From Deltaproteobacteria bacterium (GTDB lineage Bacteria > Myxococcota > Polyangia > Polyangiales > B10-G4), in contig JAFDCW010000004.1 of assembly GCA_019312705.1 (NCBI GenBank), positions 1 to 23,072 of the forward strand: a stretch of 23,072 nucleotides of DNA, given 5' to 3'. The notes below the pieces were generated by a model. The model was given only the letters and a program-made list of their open reading frames with translations, was not told the origin of the DNA and searched no databases. This document shows, in pieces, positions 1-6,953 of this stretch. Position 1 is the first letter of the stretch, and the number at the start of each line of letters is the position of its first letter. Both the position numbers and the translations under genes were made by a program.

Positions 1-171
1 GGAACCGGCGACGCCTTCGGTGCCGTGGCCTTCGACTCATTCGGCTGGCTCGGTGTCGGCGGCTGGGACGACGGTGTCACTCGAGAGGGCGCGGTCGAGG
101 TCAACGATACCCTCGGGGGACCGGGGGAGCCGGGCCTCGAAGGCATTGGCTGCCCTGGTATCGGTGGATGA
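1..171 (+). CDS. C-terminal fragment of an unrecognised protein (cut by window edge)
   Basis: Frame 1 is open from the first base to a TGA at 169-171, giving 56 residues rich in Gly and acidic residues (for example GWLGVGGWDD). Codons in this frame mostly begin with G and end in G or C, as in the confident genes nearby, and that is the only evidence that it is coding. The opposite strand has a 74-residue open frame over 37-261, but it runs into the ribosome-binding region of the next gene and looks like a shadow. I do not recognise a family. The last residues are a low-complexity Gly/Pro stretch, so this could equally be noncoding GC-rich DNA. Confidence 0.35.
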   Translation, partial: GTGDAFGAVAFDSFGWLGVGGWDDGVTREGAVEVNDTLGGPGEPGLEGIGCPGIGG

Positions 172-233
172 GTCTCCTTGCGACGACCGAGCAGTCTTGG
201 ACTTGCGCCAACGGCGCATAGATGACGAGGCAC

Positions 234-241
234 GAGAGGTG
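234..241 (+). promoter_or_regulatory. Shine-Dalgarno site for the lipoprotein at 247
   Basis: The purine-rich GAGAGGTG lies five bases upstream of the ATG at 247. It fixes the start of the lipoprotein and supports that gene being real despite its low-complexity middle. Confidence 0.6.
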
Positions 242-246
242 CTGCC

Positions 247-717
247 ATGAGAAAACGACAAATCGGATTCGTCATCTTCGTCATCTTCGTCGCCTTGGCG
301 ATGGTCGCGTGCGGAGATGATGCTGGTACGGAGGACTCCGCAGTGGGCGACACGGGGATCGCAGACTCGGCTGCCCGAGACGGCACGTTGGACTCTGCGG
401 TGGTCGATGGCGCGACGGACTCGGCGGTGGTCGACAGTGGCCCACCCGACTCTGCGGTGGCCGATGGCGGCTCGGCGGATACCGGCGCCGCTGATGCGAC
501 GCTCCCGGACGGCGCGATGTGCATCCCCGAAGGAGGTTCCCGGCCGGTCGTCCCGGGGGCGCTGCCGTGCTGTGCGGGCCTGGGGCTCATCCCCTGCGAT
601 GCGCCCGGGGCTGATGGTGAGTGCGGTTTGTGCGCCGGCGCAGCCTTCTGCACCTTCTGCGGGGATGGCTCCTGCAACGCCCCCGAGAACGAATGCAACT
701 GTCCGGACGACTGCTGA
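247..717 (+). CDS. Small Asp/Ala-rich lipoprotein with Cys-rich C-terminus
   Basis: This is a 156-residue secreted lipoprotein of unknown function. A short basic N-terminus (MRKRQ) is followed by a hydrophobic stretch and the lipobox MVAC, so Cys22 or thereabouts should be lipidated. Residues about 25-90 are a disordered linker made of repeated DSAVVDG/DSAVADG-like units, a style common in Myxococcota surface lipoproteins. The last 65 residues hold about 12 Cys, including CCAGLG and the ending CGDGSCN...CNCPDDC, which resembles disulfide-rich repeats in myxobacterial outer-surface proteins. It is monocistronic and converges on the fibronectin-III lipoprotein gene. A good Shine-Dalgarno supports the ATG. 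Function is unknown; a surface-exposed, disulfide-stabilised module on a flexible stalk is an inference. Confidence 0.85.
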   Translation: MRKRQIGFVIFVIFVALAMVACGDDAGTEDSAVGDTGIADSAARDGTLDSAVVDGATDSAVVDSGPPDSAVADGGSADTGAADATLPDGAMCIPEGGSRPVVPGALPCCAGLGLIPCDAPGADGECGLCAGAAFCTFCGDGSCNAPENECNCPDDC

Positions 718-738
718 GTCCCCACGACTGCTGAGTCC
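707..738 (+). repeat. 15-bp direct repeat duplicating a stop codon
   Basis: ACGACTGCTGAGTCC occurs at 707-721 and again at 724-738, a 17-bp period. The first copy encodes the final Asp-Cys and TGA of the lipoprotein. The second copy lies just after it in the convergent gap. This looks like a small slippage duplication with no visible regulatory role. Confidence 0.7.
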
Positions 739-762
739 GCGGTTCGAGGAGGCTTGCCCGGC

Positions 763-1566
763 TCATCGCTCGCCGGTCTCCTCGGCCGCTTCACCTCGAA
801 GGACGCGCTCCAGTTCCGGGGTGATCTCGGTGCTCTCCGGGAGGACGACCGAACCGCTGGCGCTGGCGCGCCCCAGCAGGGACGAGGTGGCTGCGTGCCC
901 CGAGGTGCCATCCGGTTGGAGGAGGACCGTCGCCCAGTGGTCGCCCCCATCGAGGGCGGTGACCGCGTAGAAGTGTTCGTCTTCGTCAGCCGCCCCGAGT
1001 GTGTATTCGAGCACGTCGGGTTCGACGGTGGCGACGACTCTGCCGTCCATGCGAACCACGTACTCATCGATGCCGACGTCATCTGACGCGCTCGGCCAGC
1101 TGAGGCGCCAGGTTGCCGTACCGCCCGGGCCCTCGTCCGTATGTCGCCGCAGTTGGGCGTTCCTGGGGAAGGTCGGCTCGTACGCGTCCCGGGTTTCGAT
1201 CGGCGCCGATTCCTTTCCTTCCGCATCGACCGCGACGACGGCGAAGGTCCTGGGCTCGGTGCAATCGACGTTCGTCACGTCGGTTTGCGTCACGGTTGCG
1301 TCGACGCGAGCCGCCGGCGCGCTATCGACGCGCACGAGGTAGGCGACCACCCCCACCTCATCGTCGGCCGGTGGCCATCGAAGAGAGATGGTTGCGCGTT
1401 CCCTCGGCGGGAAGTCGAGGGCGTCGGCGACGAGCGTTGCACCGACAGCAAAATGTGGTGCGACGTTCAGCACGGCCGGCTCGCCGCCCCCGGCGGCGGG
1501 AGCGTCTTGTCCGCCACACCCGAAGAGCAGCGTCAGCCCAACGGCCAGCACGGAAGAAATCCTCAT
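763..1566 (-). CDS. Lipoprotein with two fibronectin type III domains
   Basis: This is a 267-residue secreted protein. The N-terminus MRISSVLAVGLTLLFGC is a lipoprotein signal with lipobox LFGC. Two similar beta-sandwich segments follow. The first covers about residues 55-125 (LRWPPADDEVGVVAYLVR, then a TFAVVAVDAEGKES strand). The second covers about 150-215 (RLSWPSASDDVGIDEYVVR, then YAVTALDGG). The W-P-x-A-x-D-D-x-V-G-I-x-x-Y pattern with later Tyr/Phe-x-V-x-A-x-D is typical of FnIII modules in secreted bacterial proteins. No catalytic domain is attached, so it may act in adhesion, carbohydrate contact or protein interaction at the envelope. The ATG is supported by an AGAGGTG ribosome-binding site just upstream. 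It is last in a same-strand series with the YceI-like gene, 93 bp away. Confidence 0.85.
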   Translation of the reverse strand: MRISSVLAVGLTLLFGCGGQDAPAAGGGEPAVLNVAPHFAVGATLVADALDFPPRERATISLRWPPADDEVGVVAYLVRVDSAPAARVDATVTQTDVTNVDCTEPRTFAVVAVDAEGKESAPIETRDAYEPTFPRNAQLRRHTDEGPGGTATWRLSWPSASDDVGIDEYVVRMDGRVVATVEPDVLEYTLGAADEDEHFYAVTALDGGDHWATVLLQPDGTSGHAATSSLLGRASASGSVVLPESTEITPELERVLRGEAAEETGER

Positions 1567-1659
1567 CGTTCACCTCTACCCATCGGCGTCTACCAGAACA
1601 CGGGCATGAAAGGCACGTACCTCAACCGCCGTAGAGTGACCCGCATGCCCTCCGGCGCC

Positions 1660-2271
1660 TCAGCGGTCTCGGGGACCGAGGTAGTCGAGGGAGATCAAGA
1701 GCGCGGCCCGGTCTCCAGCAAATGCCCGGGTATGCCCGTCGGGCATCTCGATGTCGTGGTCGGCCCAGGTCATCTCGGTGACCGCCCGGAGCCGTACGCG
1801 CTTCGTCGCGGCGTCCCAGAAGACCAAGGCGTCGATGGCTTGTGCCTTGGTGATGCCGTGAATGGTGAAGTCCCCGAGGATGCGCAGCGGTGTCCACCGA
1901 CCGGAGACTAGGGCCGTGGCCCCCTCGACCCCGGTGACGACGAAGCGCGCTCGGGGGAACTCGCCGATGGCGAGGAATGGAGCGCGCCGAAACATGACGT
2001 CCCACCCAGAGTCGACGGTCGTGATCGAGACCATCAGGACCTGCACCTCGCCGGAGACGTTCGAGAGGTCCGAGGGGTCGAGCTCGAGGCGGCTGGTGAC
2101 CGTCGAGAAACGCCCCTCGGCCGGGTGTTGAATGCCCGGTCCCCGGCATCGAAAGCGGACCGTGCCGCCCTCTTCGAGGGAAAAAGCCTGAGGGTCGGCG
2201 AGTGCCGTCCCGGCCATCAAGGCCGAAAGCGCCACCGCGGCCGCGACCCATCCGATATGACGTGCGCCCAT
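1660..2271 (-). CDS. YceI-like periplasmic lipid-binding protein
   Basis: This is a 203-residue secreted protein resembling the YceI family, lipocalin-like eight-stranded barrels that bind isoprenoid or amide lipids in the periplasm. The chosen ATG at 2271 gives a clean signal peptide (MGARHIGWVAAAVALSALMA then GTALA/DPQ); an upstream alternative start at 2319 would spoil it. Family-like features in order are the FSLEEGGTVRF first strand, a GRFSTVTSRLELD segment, VLMVSITTVDSGWD, FPRARFVVTGVEG, and the diagnostic LRILGDFTIHGITKAQ, matching the family's L-x-G-x-L-T-I-H-G-V-T pattern. The usual R-D pair before the 'fL' turn reads W-D here. Its ligand cannot be inferred. It lies 70 bp downstream of the BsuPI-like lipoprotein gene on the same strand, so co-transcription is possible. 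Confidence 0.85.
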   Translation of the reverse strand: MGARHIGWVAAAVALSALMAGTALADPQAFSLEEGGTVRFRCRGPGIQHPAEGRFSTVTSRLELDPSDLSNVSGEVQVLMVSITTVDSGWDVMFRRAPFLAIGEFPRARFVVTGVEGATALVSGRWTPLRILGDFTIHGITKAQAIDALVFWDAATKRVRLRAVTEMTWADHDIEMPDGHTRAFAGDRAALLISLDYLGPRDR

Positions 2272-2341
2272 GTCTCGGAGGTACACACGGTCGCCCGCCG
2301 GGCAATGCGCAGGCGTCATGGCCAGGGGCGCCCTCCGCGGC

Positions 2342-2902
2342 TTACTCGACGACGATCTCGCGGCTACCCACGTAGTACCGCTCGCGGTCTTCGCCGGGGG
2401 CTATCTCGGCGCCGAAGTTCATGTAGGCCCGGACCTCGTAGCGCCCGGGCGCGGCGATGGTGCAGTGGAAGCTCGCTTCGTAGATGTGGGCTTCGCCGGC
2501 CCCTAGGGAGGTGGGCCCTGGGGCGGCGTCGGTCTGGGACTCGTCCCCGCATGAGACCTCTTCGCCCTCTCGGACGAGGCGGAAGTCGATCATGTTGAAG
2601 GTCATCTCGACCGGAGCGTCGCCGGTATTGGTGACCACGATTTCGGCCCGAAAATCGTCGGGGACCGTAGCGCGGTAGCGCTCGGAGGGGGCTGGGTCCG
2701 GCCCTTGCACGTAGACATTGAGGACCGGACGCGGCGCGTAAGGGGCTCCCTCGGGGGTCGCCTCGGCGCCTGGTGCGCCGGGCGTTTCGGCGCCGGCGGT
2801 GGGCTGCACGGCTCGAGCTTCGTCCTCTCCCTGAACGGCGCCATTGCCGCCGCAGGCCGCAGCCACGAGCACGAGGACCGATGGGATCACGATGCGTCGC
2901 AT
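2342..2902 (-). CDS. Lipoprotein with BsuPI-like immunoglobulin fold
   Basis: This is a 186-residue lipoprotein. The ATG at 2902 yields MRRIVIPSVLVLVAAAC with a lipobox, preferred over a TTG nine bases upstream. A disordered Ala/Pro/Glu/Gly linker covers about residues 20-60. A beta-rich domain follows: FRAEIVVTNTGDAPVEMTFN, FRLVREGEEVSC, LGAGEAHIYEASF and GRYEVRAYM. This order (N-T-G-D-x-P-v-e-m-t-F, then an xGxEV turn, then a loading strand ending in G-x-Y-x-V-R) resembles the BsuPI intracellular-proteinase-inhibitor fold, but length and details are too weak to claim protease inhibition. Two Cys (in EVSC and SFHC) may form a disulfide. A structural or inhibitory envelope role is possible; function is unknown. 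Confidence 0.75.
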   Translation of the reverse strand: MRRIVIPSVLVLVAAACGGNGAVQGEDEARAVQPTAGAETPGAPGAEATPEGAPYAPRPVLNVYVQGPDPAPSERYRATVPDDFRAEIVVTNTGDAPVEMTFNMIDFRLVREGEEVSCGDESQTDAAPGPTSLGAGEAHIYEASFHCTIAAPGRYEVRAYMNFGAEIAPGEDRERYYVGSREIVVE

Positions 2903-2931
2903 ACCCGCCAAGTAGCCGCAGGGACCGACCT

Positions 2932-2955
2932 GTCAACGTGCCGGTCAACGTGCCG
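2932..2955 (+). repeat. Perfect 12-bp tandem duplication
   Basis: GTCAACGTGCCG is present twice head to tail (2932-2943 and 2944-2955) in the gap between the BsuPI-like lipoprotein gene and the broken DUF2330 gene. It probably arose by slippage. Lying upstream of the lipoprotein start, it could still be part of a promoter region. Confidence 0.7.
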
Positions 2956-2978
2956 GAGCGGGCGGGGCGGCCCAGGAG

Positions 2979-3618
2979 CTATCGACCGCCTCGGGCCGAG
3001 GCCTTTGCTTTGCTCCGCCGCCACCACCAGATGCCGCCGCCGAGAGCGATGGCGGGTTCGATGGGCAACGGGATCATCGTGGGCGTGCCCCGGACGACCC
3101 TGGGCTCGGGCAGGATCTCCGCCGCGGGGCGGACCTCGAAACGCAGGTCCGCGCTCTGCCTCAGCGATGTCGAATCCACGAAGCTGGTCAGCCAGAGTTC
3201 GCCGCCGACGTCGCTCAACGCGTCATGGAGCAGCCCATCGGCATGCTCGATCGGTGCGGCGTAGAGCGCTTCGGCGCCGGCATCATGCAAAGAGTCACCG
3301 GAACCCACCCATGGGTGTATTCGATGGGCGGCGCGATGTGGCTGCGCAGGCGGTCGAATACGTCCTCGTCCACCTCCGAAAGCTGAGGCGGCGAAGGTGT
3401 CGGTACCAGGAAGCCGAAGTCGTCGGCGTCGGTTCGGAACTCACCGCGCCGGATGAAGTGTTCGACCCCGCGCTCGGCGTCCCAGACGATCAACGCCTCT
3501 TCGCTCGTAATCGACACGGACTGGCCTATCCCCATCGCCGGTGCGCAGGGGCCGGTGCCGCGGCCCATACGCAGCCCGTGACCACGGCGGAGACGAAGAG
3601 TTGCTGTGGGCGAAACAT
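2979..3618 (-). pseudogene. Broken DUF2330-family gene (two frame lesions and missing middle)
   Basis: Three reading frames must be joined to recover one protein. An ATG at 3618 opens a signal peptide (MFRPQQLFVSAVVTG...AAAPAPA) that stops near 3530. The second frame supplies CAPAMGIGQSVSITSEEALIVWD, HFIRRGEF and DDFGFLVPTPSPPQLSEVDEDVFDRL, the N-terminal signature of secreted DUF2330 proteins, up to IAPPIEYTHGW near 3305. The third frame supplies the C-terminus: GGELWLTSFVDSTS, then IPLPIEPAIALGGGIWWWRR and a basic tail, reaching a stop at 2979. The composite would be only about 210 residues, whereas from memory family members are well over 300, so the central part appears deleted. Assembly error could explain single-base shifts but not the loss of the middle. 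An alternative is two tiny independent genes, which is less likely because each lacks its own signal or folded core. Confidence 0.7.
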
Positions 3619-3699
3619 GGGGGACGGTACCAAGAATGCGGGCGGTGATGCCCTTTGGCTCACGGCAAGCCGGTGTTCATGGTCCGCCTCGGGGCGCCC

Positions 3700-6081
3700 C
3701 TACAAACCCAACATGACCTCCGCCATCATTCCCCGCCCCGCGCCGTTCACGCCCGAGCCGTGGGCACGGTAGGCGGCGTCGAAGACGTTCTCGAAGACCA
3801 AGCTGACCCGGACCTGGCTCGACCACCGAAAGCCAGCGCGTAGATCGAACACGCCGTAGGCCGGGGTTCCGCCGAGGGGAATGCGCGGGTCGCTGAGGTC
3901 CGAGGGGGCGAGGCGGGTCTGCTCCGCGGCCCAGCGGAGCGCGGCGCCGGCGTAGATGCCGGTTGGCAGGTGGCGCCAGCGGGCTTCGACGGTGCCGTTG
4001 AGGGGAGGCACGCGGGAGAGAGGCACCCGGGCCTGATCGGCGGTGGGGTCGCCGGGGCGGCCGCCGGTGTTTGGCGCCTCACCGAAGGCGTAGCTCACCG
4101 TTGCCCGGAGGGTGAGGTCGCCGGGCAGATAGGTGGTGGCGCCCCCTTCGGCGCCGAGGATCGTGGCCACTCCGTCGGCGTTGACGAGTTGGTATTGATT
4201 GCGCGATGCGCTGCACTCCGGGGTCGATGGGGGGCAGTCGGAGGCGTCCCGGACCGACCGGATCATCGCGTCGTCGAGGAGCGTCGCGAAGCCCCAGCCC
4301 TCGAGGCGCAGCCAGTCGACGTCGACCAGGAACCCGAGCTCGAAGGCGTTGGTGCGCTCCGGGGCGAGGTCGGGGTTCTCGAACTGATAGCCCGGGCCGG
4401 CTTGCTGGCGGCTCGTCAGGTCGTCGAGGTTCGGGGCCCGGAACCCCTGGTCCCAGTTCAGATGGATGCCCAGGGCATCGCTCGGCCGTAGCTCTATCCC
4501 GGCCCGCCCCACGGCGGCGCCGTAGTCGTTCGAGAGCGCGGTAGTGGAAGACGCCGCGTCCCCCGGGGACGAGACGCTGACCGCCGCGAGGCGCGCGCCT
4601 CCGTGCAGAAGGAGCCATCGGGTGACGACCATCTCGAGTTCGCCGAAGAGGCCCCCGTTCACGTAGTGGGAGCCTTCGATGTATTGGCCGCGGCTGAGGT
4701 CGAAGGTCGCGTCGATATCGGTGAACGATTGGGACGAGGTGGACGAGACGCCGTCTCGGTAGGCGTCGAGGCCGTAGCGCACCAGCAGAGCGCCGTCTTC
4801 GAGGAAGGTGGCGGCGGGGGTCGCGGCGCGGAAGAGTAGGCCGAGGGTGTCGACGTCGTCGGTGCTATCGAAGCGCACGAAGCTCCGGGGCCGGTCCTTC
4901 TGGCGGACCTCGTGGTGGTTCTGCCAGCTGAGGATGAGTTCGAGGTCTCGGAAATCGTCGCTCGGATCGCCGCGCAGGGCGAGGTAGGCGAGGTTTCGGT
5001 TTTGGTTGGCGATGGTCAGGCATTCGCCGAGGGGCGCCTCGGGCGGCGGGCACTGGTCGGTCCGGGGCGCGTCGGACTGGTGGTAGCCGTAGACCGCGCC
5101 GGTGGCGATGACCTTCGGGGCGATCGCGTGGTCGACGCGCAAGTCGAAGGTGAGTTCGTTGAAGCCGGTGCCGAGCTGCCGCCGCCATGCCGAGGGGTCC
5201 GTCGGGCTTTCGGCTTCCTCTTCGAAGCGTGGCACCCACGGGGCGACCGACCCGCGGCCGGTGCCCCCGGGGTCGGTCAGGTGGTCGACGACCCCTCCGG
5301 ATTCGAGGCGGCTGACGCTCCGGTAGCCGACCCCCGCGAGGAATGCCGTATGGTCGGCGAAGCGCCCTTCGACCTCGCCGCGGCCGCCGACCTCGAGGTC
5401 GGCGCTGGCGAACCGAAAGAAGCCCCGGGGCGTCACGCTGACCCCTTCCCCGTCGGCGTCGAGGAAGCCGGTCCGGGGCCGGGCGAGGATCGCGCCCCCG
5501 AGGGCGTCGCTGCCGTAGCGCACCGACGCGCTGCCCCTCTGCACCTCGATGTCCTCGATCGTCCGGGAGTCGACCGTGAAGAAGTACTGGTTCGGGCCCT
5601 GGCGGTAGATCCCGTTGTTCATGCGTACGCCATCGAAGAGATGGACCACTTGCTGGCCGGTCATGCCCCGGACGAAGGGGCTCGCCTGGCCGTGGGCCGT
5701 TTGCTGGATGTAGACGCCGGGCTCGTAGCGAAGGGCGTCGGGGGCTGACCGCGGTAGCCGCTCCTCGCGCTGAGTGCGGGTCACGCGCGAGCTCGCCTCG
5801 TTGGGGGTCGCGGCCTCGGAGCCCGTCCCGGCGACGGCCCGGGCGGTGAAGGATGCGCTTTCGTCAGTCCCGGTCGCGGCGCCGAACTCGCTGGGCACGT
5901 CCTCGGATTCTTCGTCTGGCGATTCTTGTGGCGATTCTTGTGGCGGTTCTTGTGGCGATTCTTGCGGCGATTCTTGCGCCGCCCCGGCGCTGGGGATCAG
6001 CCAGAGGACCAGCAATGCGAAGCTCCAGGCCATGAGCCAGACAGCGGTACATCTTGCTGTTCGACGGGTCCCGGAGGTCAC
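3700..6081 (-). CDS. TonB-dependent outer-membrane receptor
   Basis: This 793-residue protein is a TonB-dependent transporter. The signal peptide ends near AGAA, with start GTG at 6081; an ATG at 6030 would give a shorter but complete signal peptide. A (QESP)n linker comes next, then the plug domain at about 100-205: LPRSAPDALRYEPGVYIQQT, SPFVRGMTGQQVVHLFDGVRMNN, IEDIEVQRGSASVRYGSDALGGAI. The rest is a beta-barrel with FRAPNLDDLTSRQQAGP, NPDLAPERTNAFELGF and the C-terminal FENVFDAAYRAHGSGVNGAGRGM, which fits the haemoglobin/transferrin-type and vitamin/siderophore receptor group. Cys pairs in extracellular loops (for example CPPPEAPLGEC) may form disulfides. It imports an unknown large or scarce ligand (haem, siderophore, cobalamin-like or peptide). 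It is divergent from the dioxygenase operon and separated by a repeat-bearing promoter region, which suggests shared regulation. Confidence 0.95.
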   Translation of the reverse strand: MTSGTRRTARCTAVWLMAWSFALLVLWLIPSAGAAQESPQESPQEPPQESPQESPDEESEDVPSEFGAATGTDESASFTARAVAGTGSEAATPNEASSRVTRTQREERLPRSAPDALRYEPGVYIQQTAHGQASPFVRGMTGQQVVHLFDGVRMNNGIYRQGPNQYFFTVDSRTIEDIEVQRGSASVRYGSDALGGAILARPRTGFLDADGEGVSVTPRGFFRFASADLEVGGRGEVEGRFADHTAFLAGVGYRSVSRLESGGVVDHLTDPGGTGRGSVAPWVPRFEEEAESPTDPSAWRRQLGTGFNELTFDLRVDHAIAPKVIATGAVYGYHQSDAPRTDQCPPPEAPLGECLTIANQNRNLAYLALRGDPSDDFRDLELILSWQNHHEVRQKDRPRSFVRFDSTDDVDTLGLLFRAATPAATFLEDGALLVRYGLDAYRDGVSSTSSQSFTDIDATFDLSRGQYIEGSHYVNGGLFGELEMVVTRWLLLHGGARLAAVSVSSPGDAASSTTALSNDYGAAVGRAGIELRPSDALGIHLNWDQGFRAPNLDDLTSRQQAGPGYQFENPDLAPERTNAFELGFLVDVDWLRLEGWGFATLLDDAMIRSVRDASDCPPSTPECSASRNQYQLVNADGVATILGAEGGATTYLPGDLTLRATVSYAFGEAPNTGGRPGDPTADQARVPLSRVPPLNGTVEARWRHLPTGIYAGAALRWAAEQTRLAPSDLSDPRIPLGGTPAYGVFDLRAGFRWSSQVRVSLVFENVFDAAYRAHGSGVNGAGRGMMAEVMLGL
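5918..5977 (-). repeat. Five-copy 12-bp tandem repeat encoding a QESP linker
   Basis: Five successive 12-bp units (GGCGATTCTTGT with one or two changes) lie inside the receptor gene. On the coding strand they read as repeated Gln-Glu-Ser-Pro or Gln-Glu-Pro-Pro, directly after the signal peptide cleavage region and before an acidic stretch. The unit is a multiple of three, so copy number can vary without frameshift. This part of the protein would sit in the periplasm near the TonB box. Confidence 0.85.
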
Positions 6082-6218
6082 CGGTGCACACTAGTCGGCA
6101 ATCCGGCTTCGGTCGACAGGCGTCGCCCTGTCGCCTTCTTGTCGACGAGTCGGCAATCCGGCTTCGGTCGAATCCTGGAGCCTGGAAGTTTCCTCGGAGC
6201 GTCCCGCATACTGCGCCA
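6082..6218. promoter_or_regulatory. Divergent intergenic region with 24-bp direct repeat (candidate operators)
   Basis: This 137-bp region separates the receptor gene (-) from the dioxygenase operon (+) and must hold both promoters. A perfect 24-bp sequence beginning AGTCGGCAATCCGGCTTCGG occurs at 6093-6116 and 6148-6171, 55 bp start to start, close to five helical turns, in the same orientation. Between the copies is a GTCG-rich segment. Two identical same-face copies suit binding sites for a regulator of both genes. Simple segmental duplication is the alternative. I cannot assign -10/-35 boxes with confidence, and no regulator gene is adjacent. Confidence 0.5.
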
Positions 6219-6953
6219 GTGAATACCCACGCCCGAGAGCTGAACGAGCGCGGCTACTCGGTCTTCGAGGACCTCGTCGGCCCGGCCGAGGTTCAGTCCC
6301 TCAAAGAGACCATCGAGGGCGATGTCGCCGAGCTCGCGCCTCTGAGGCTCTCGGTCTCGTTGAACGTGGAACTCTCCGGCGGGGCGGTCATCACGGCGGC
6401 GGGGCTCGCCCTCACTCGGCTCTTCGACGCCCGTCCGGCCTTGCTCGAGCGAGTTTTGCCCGCTCGCCTCGTCGACGCCATGCGCGCTTTCCTCGGTGAG
6501 GCCGCGGTCCTCGAGGTCGCCGGCGCCGTCGTCAACGACGCGAGCCGGCCGTTCTTCCCGTGGCATACGCACATCGACGGCATCGACGAGGGCGAGCGGG
6601 TCCAGGCCGGCGAGTGGCCCGAGCCGCCCGAGGCCCAGCGGGTATTCACCGTGCTCTATCTGCAAGACCTCGACGAAGAGACGGGCCCCCTCTACGTCTT
6701 GCCCCGGCGAAGCGCAGACCCGACGCCGCCCCCCCACCCCATGCTCGACCGGACCTGGCCGGGCATGGTCGAACTGCGCCCCCGGGCCGGCACTCTCGTC
6801 GCCCTCGACCAGTGCCTCTGGCACGCCGCCGCTTCGCTCACCCGGCCCGGTCTGCGCACCTTCGTCGGTTGCTACTTTGCCGCCCTCGACGCGCCGCGGC
6901 ACCCCTGGGCAAACCCCGGACTCACGAGCGCCCCGCTCCCGGGCGGGCGATGA
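6219..6953 (+). CDS. Phytanoyl-CoA dioxygenase (PhyH)-family Fe(II)/2-oxoglutarate oxygenase
   Basis: This 244-residue protein is probably cytoplasmic. The GTG at 6219 is chosen because the longer open frame upstream runs through the repeat-bearing promoter region. The N-terminal ELNERGYSVFEDLVGPAEVQSLKE is typical of PhyH proteins. The iron facial triad is visible: FPWHTHIDG supplies H118-x-D120, and the distal His is about residue 202 in QCLWHAAASLTRPG, followed by an Arg (GLRTFVG) placed to bind 2-oxoglutarate. LYLQDLDEETGPLYVLPRRS matches the family's conserved 'vaL.d.....GpL.vlPGSH' strand. Such enzymes hydroxylate or halogenate small molecules, often in natural-product tailoring. The start of the next gene overlaps its stop (ATGA), so the two are translationally coupled. 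Substrate is unknown. Confidence 0.88.
   Translation: MNTHARELNERGYSVFEDLVGPAEVQSLKETIEGDVAELAPLRLSVSLNVELSGGAVITAAGLALTRLFDARPALLERVLPARLVDAMRAFLGEAAVLEVAGAVVNDASRPFFPWHTHIDGIDEGERVQAGEWPEPPEAQRVFTVLYLQDLDEETGPLYVLPRRSADPTPPPHPMLDRTWPGMVELRPRAGTLVALDQCLWHAAASLTRPGLRTFVGCYFAALDAPRHPWANPGLTSAPLPGGR

Noticed and set aside
2985..3005. Short palindrome CCTCGGGCCGAGG as a terminator
   Set aside because: It lies within the broken DUF2330 gene, has no U-run, and is expected by chance in this composition.
4912..5748. + strand open frames inside the TonB-dependent receptor (for example 278 codons)
   Set aside because: They are antisense to the plug and barrel, low complexity, and have no family features.
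6054..6218. Upstream extension of the dioxygenase reading frame
   Set aside because: The extension runs through the divergent promoter region and both copies of the 24-bp repeat. The homologous part begins after the GTG at 6219.
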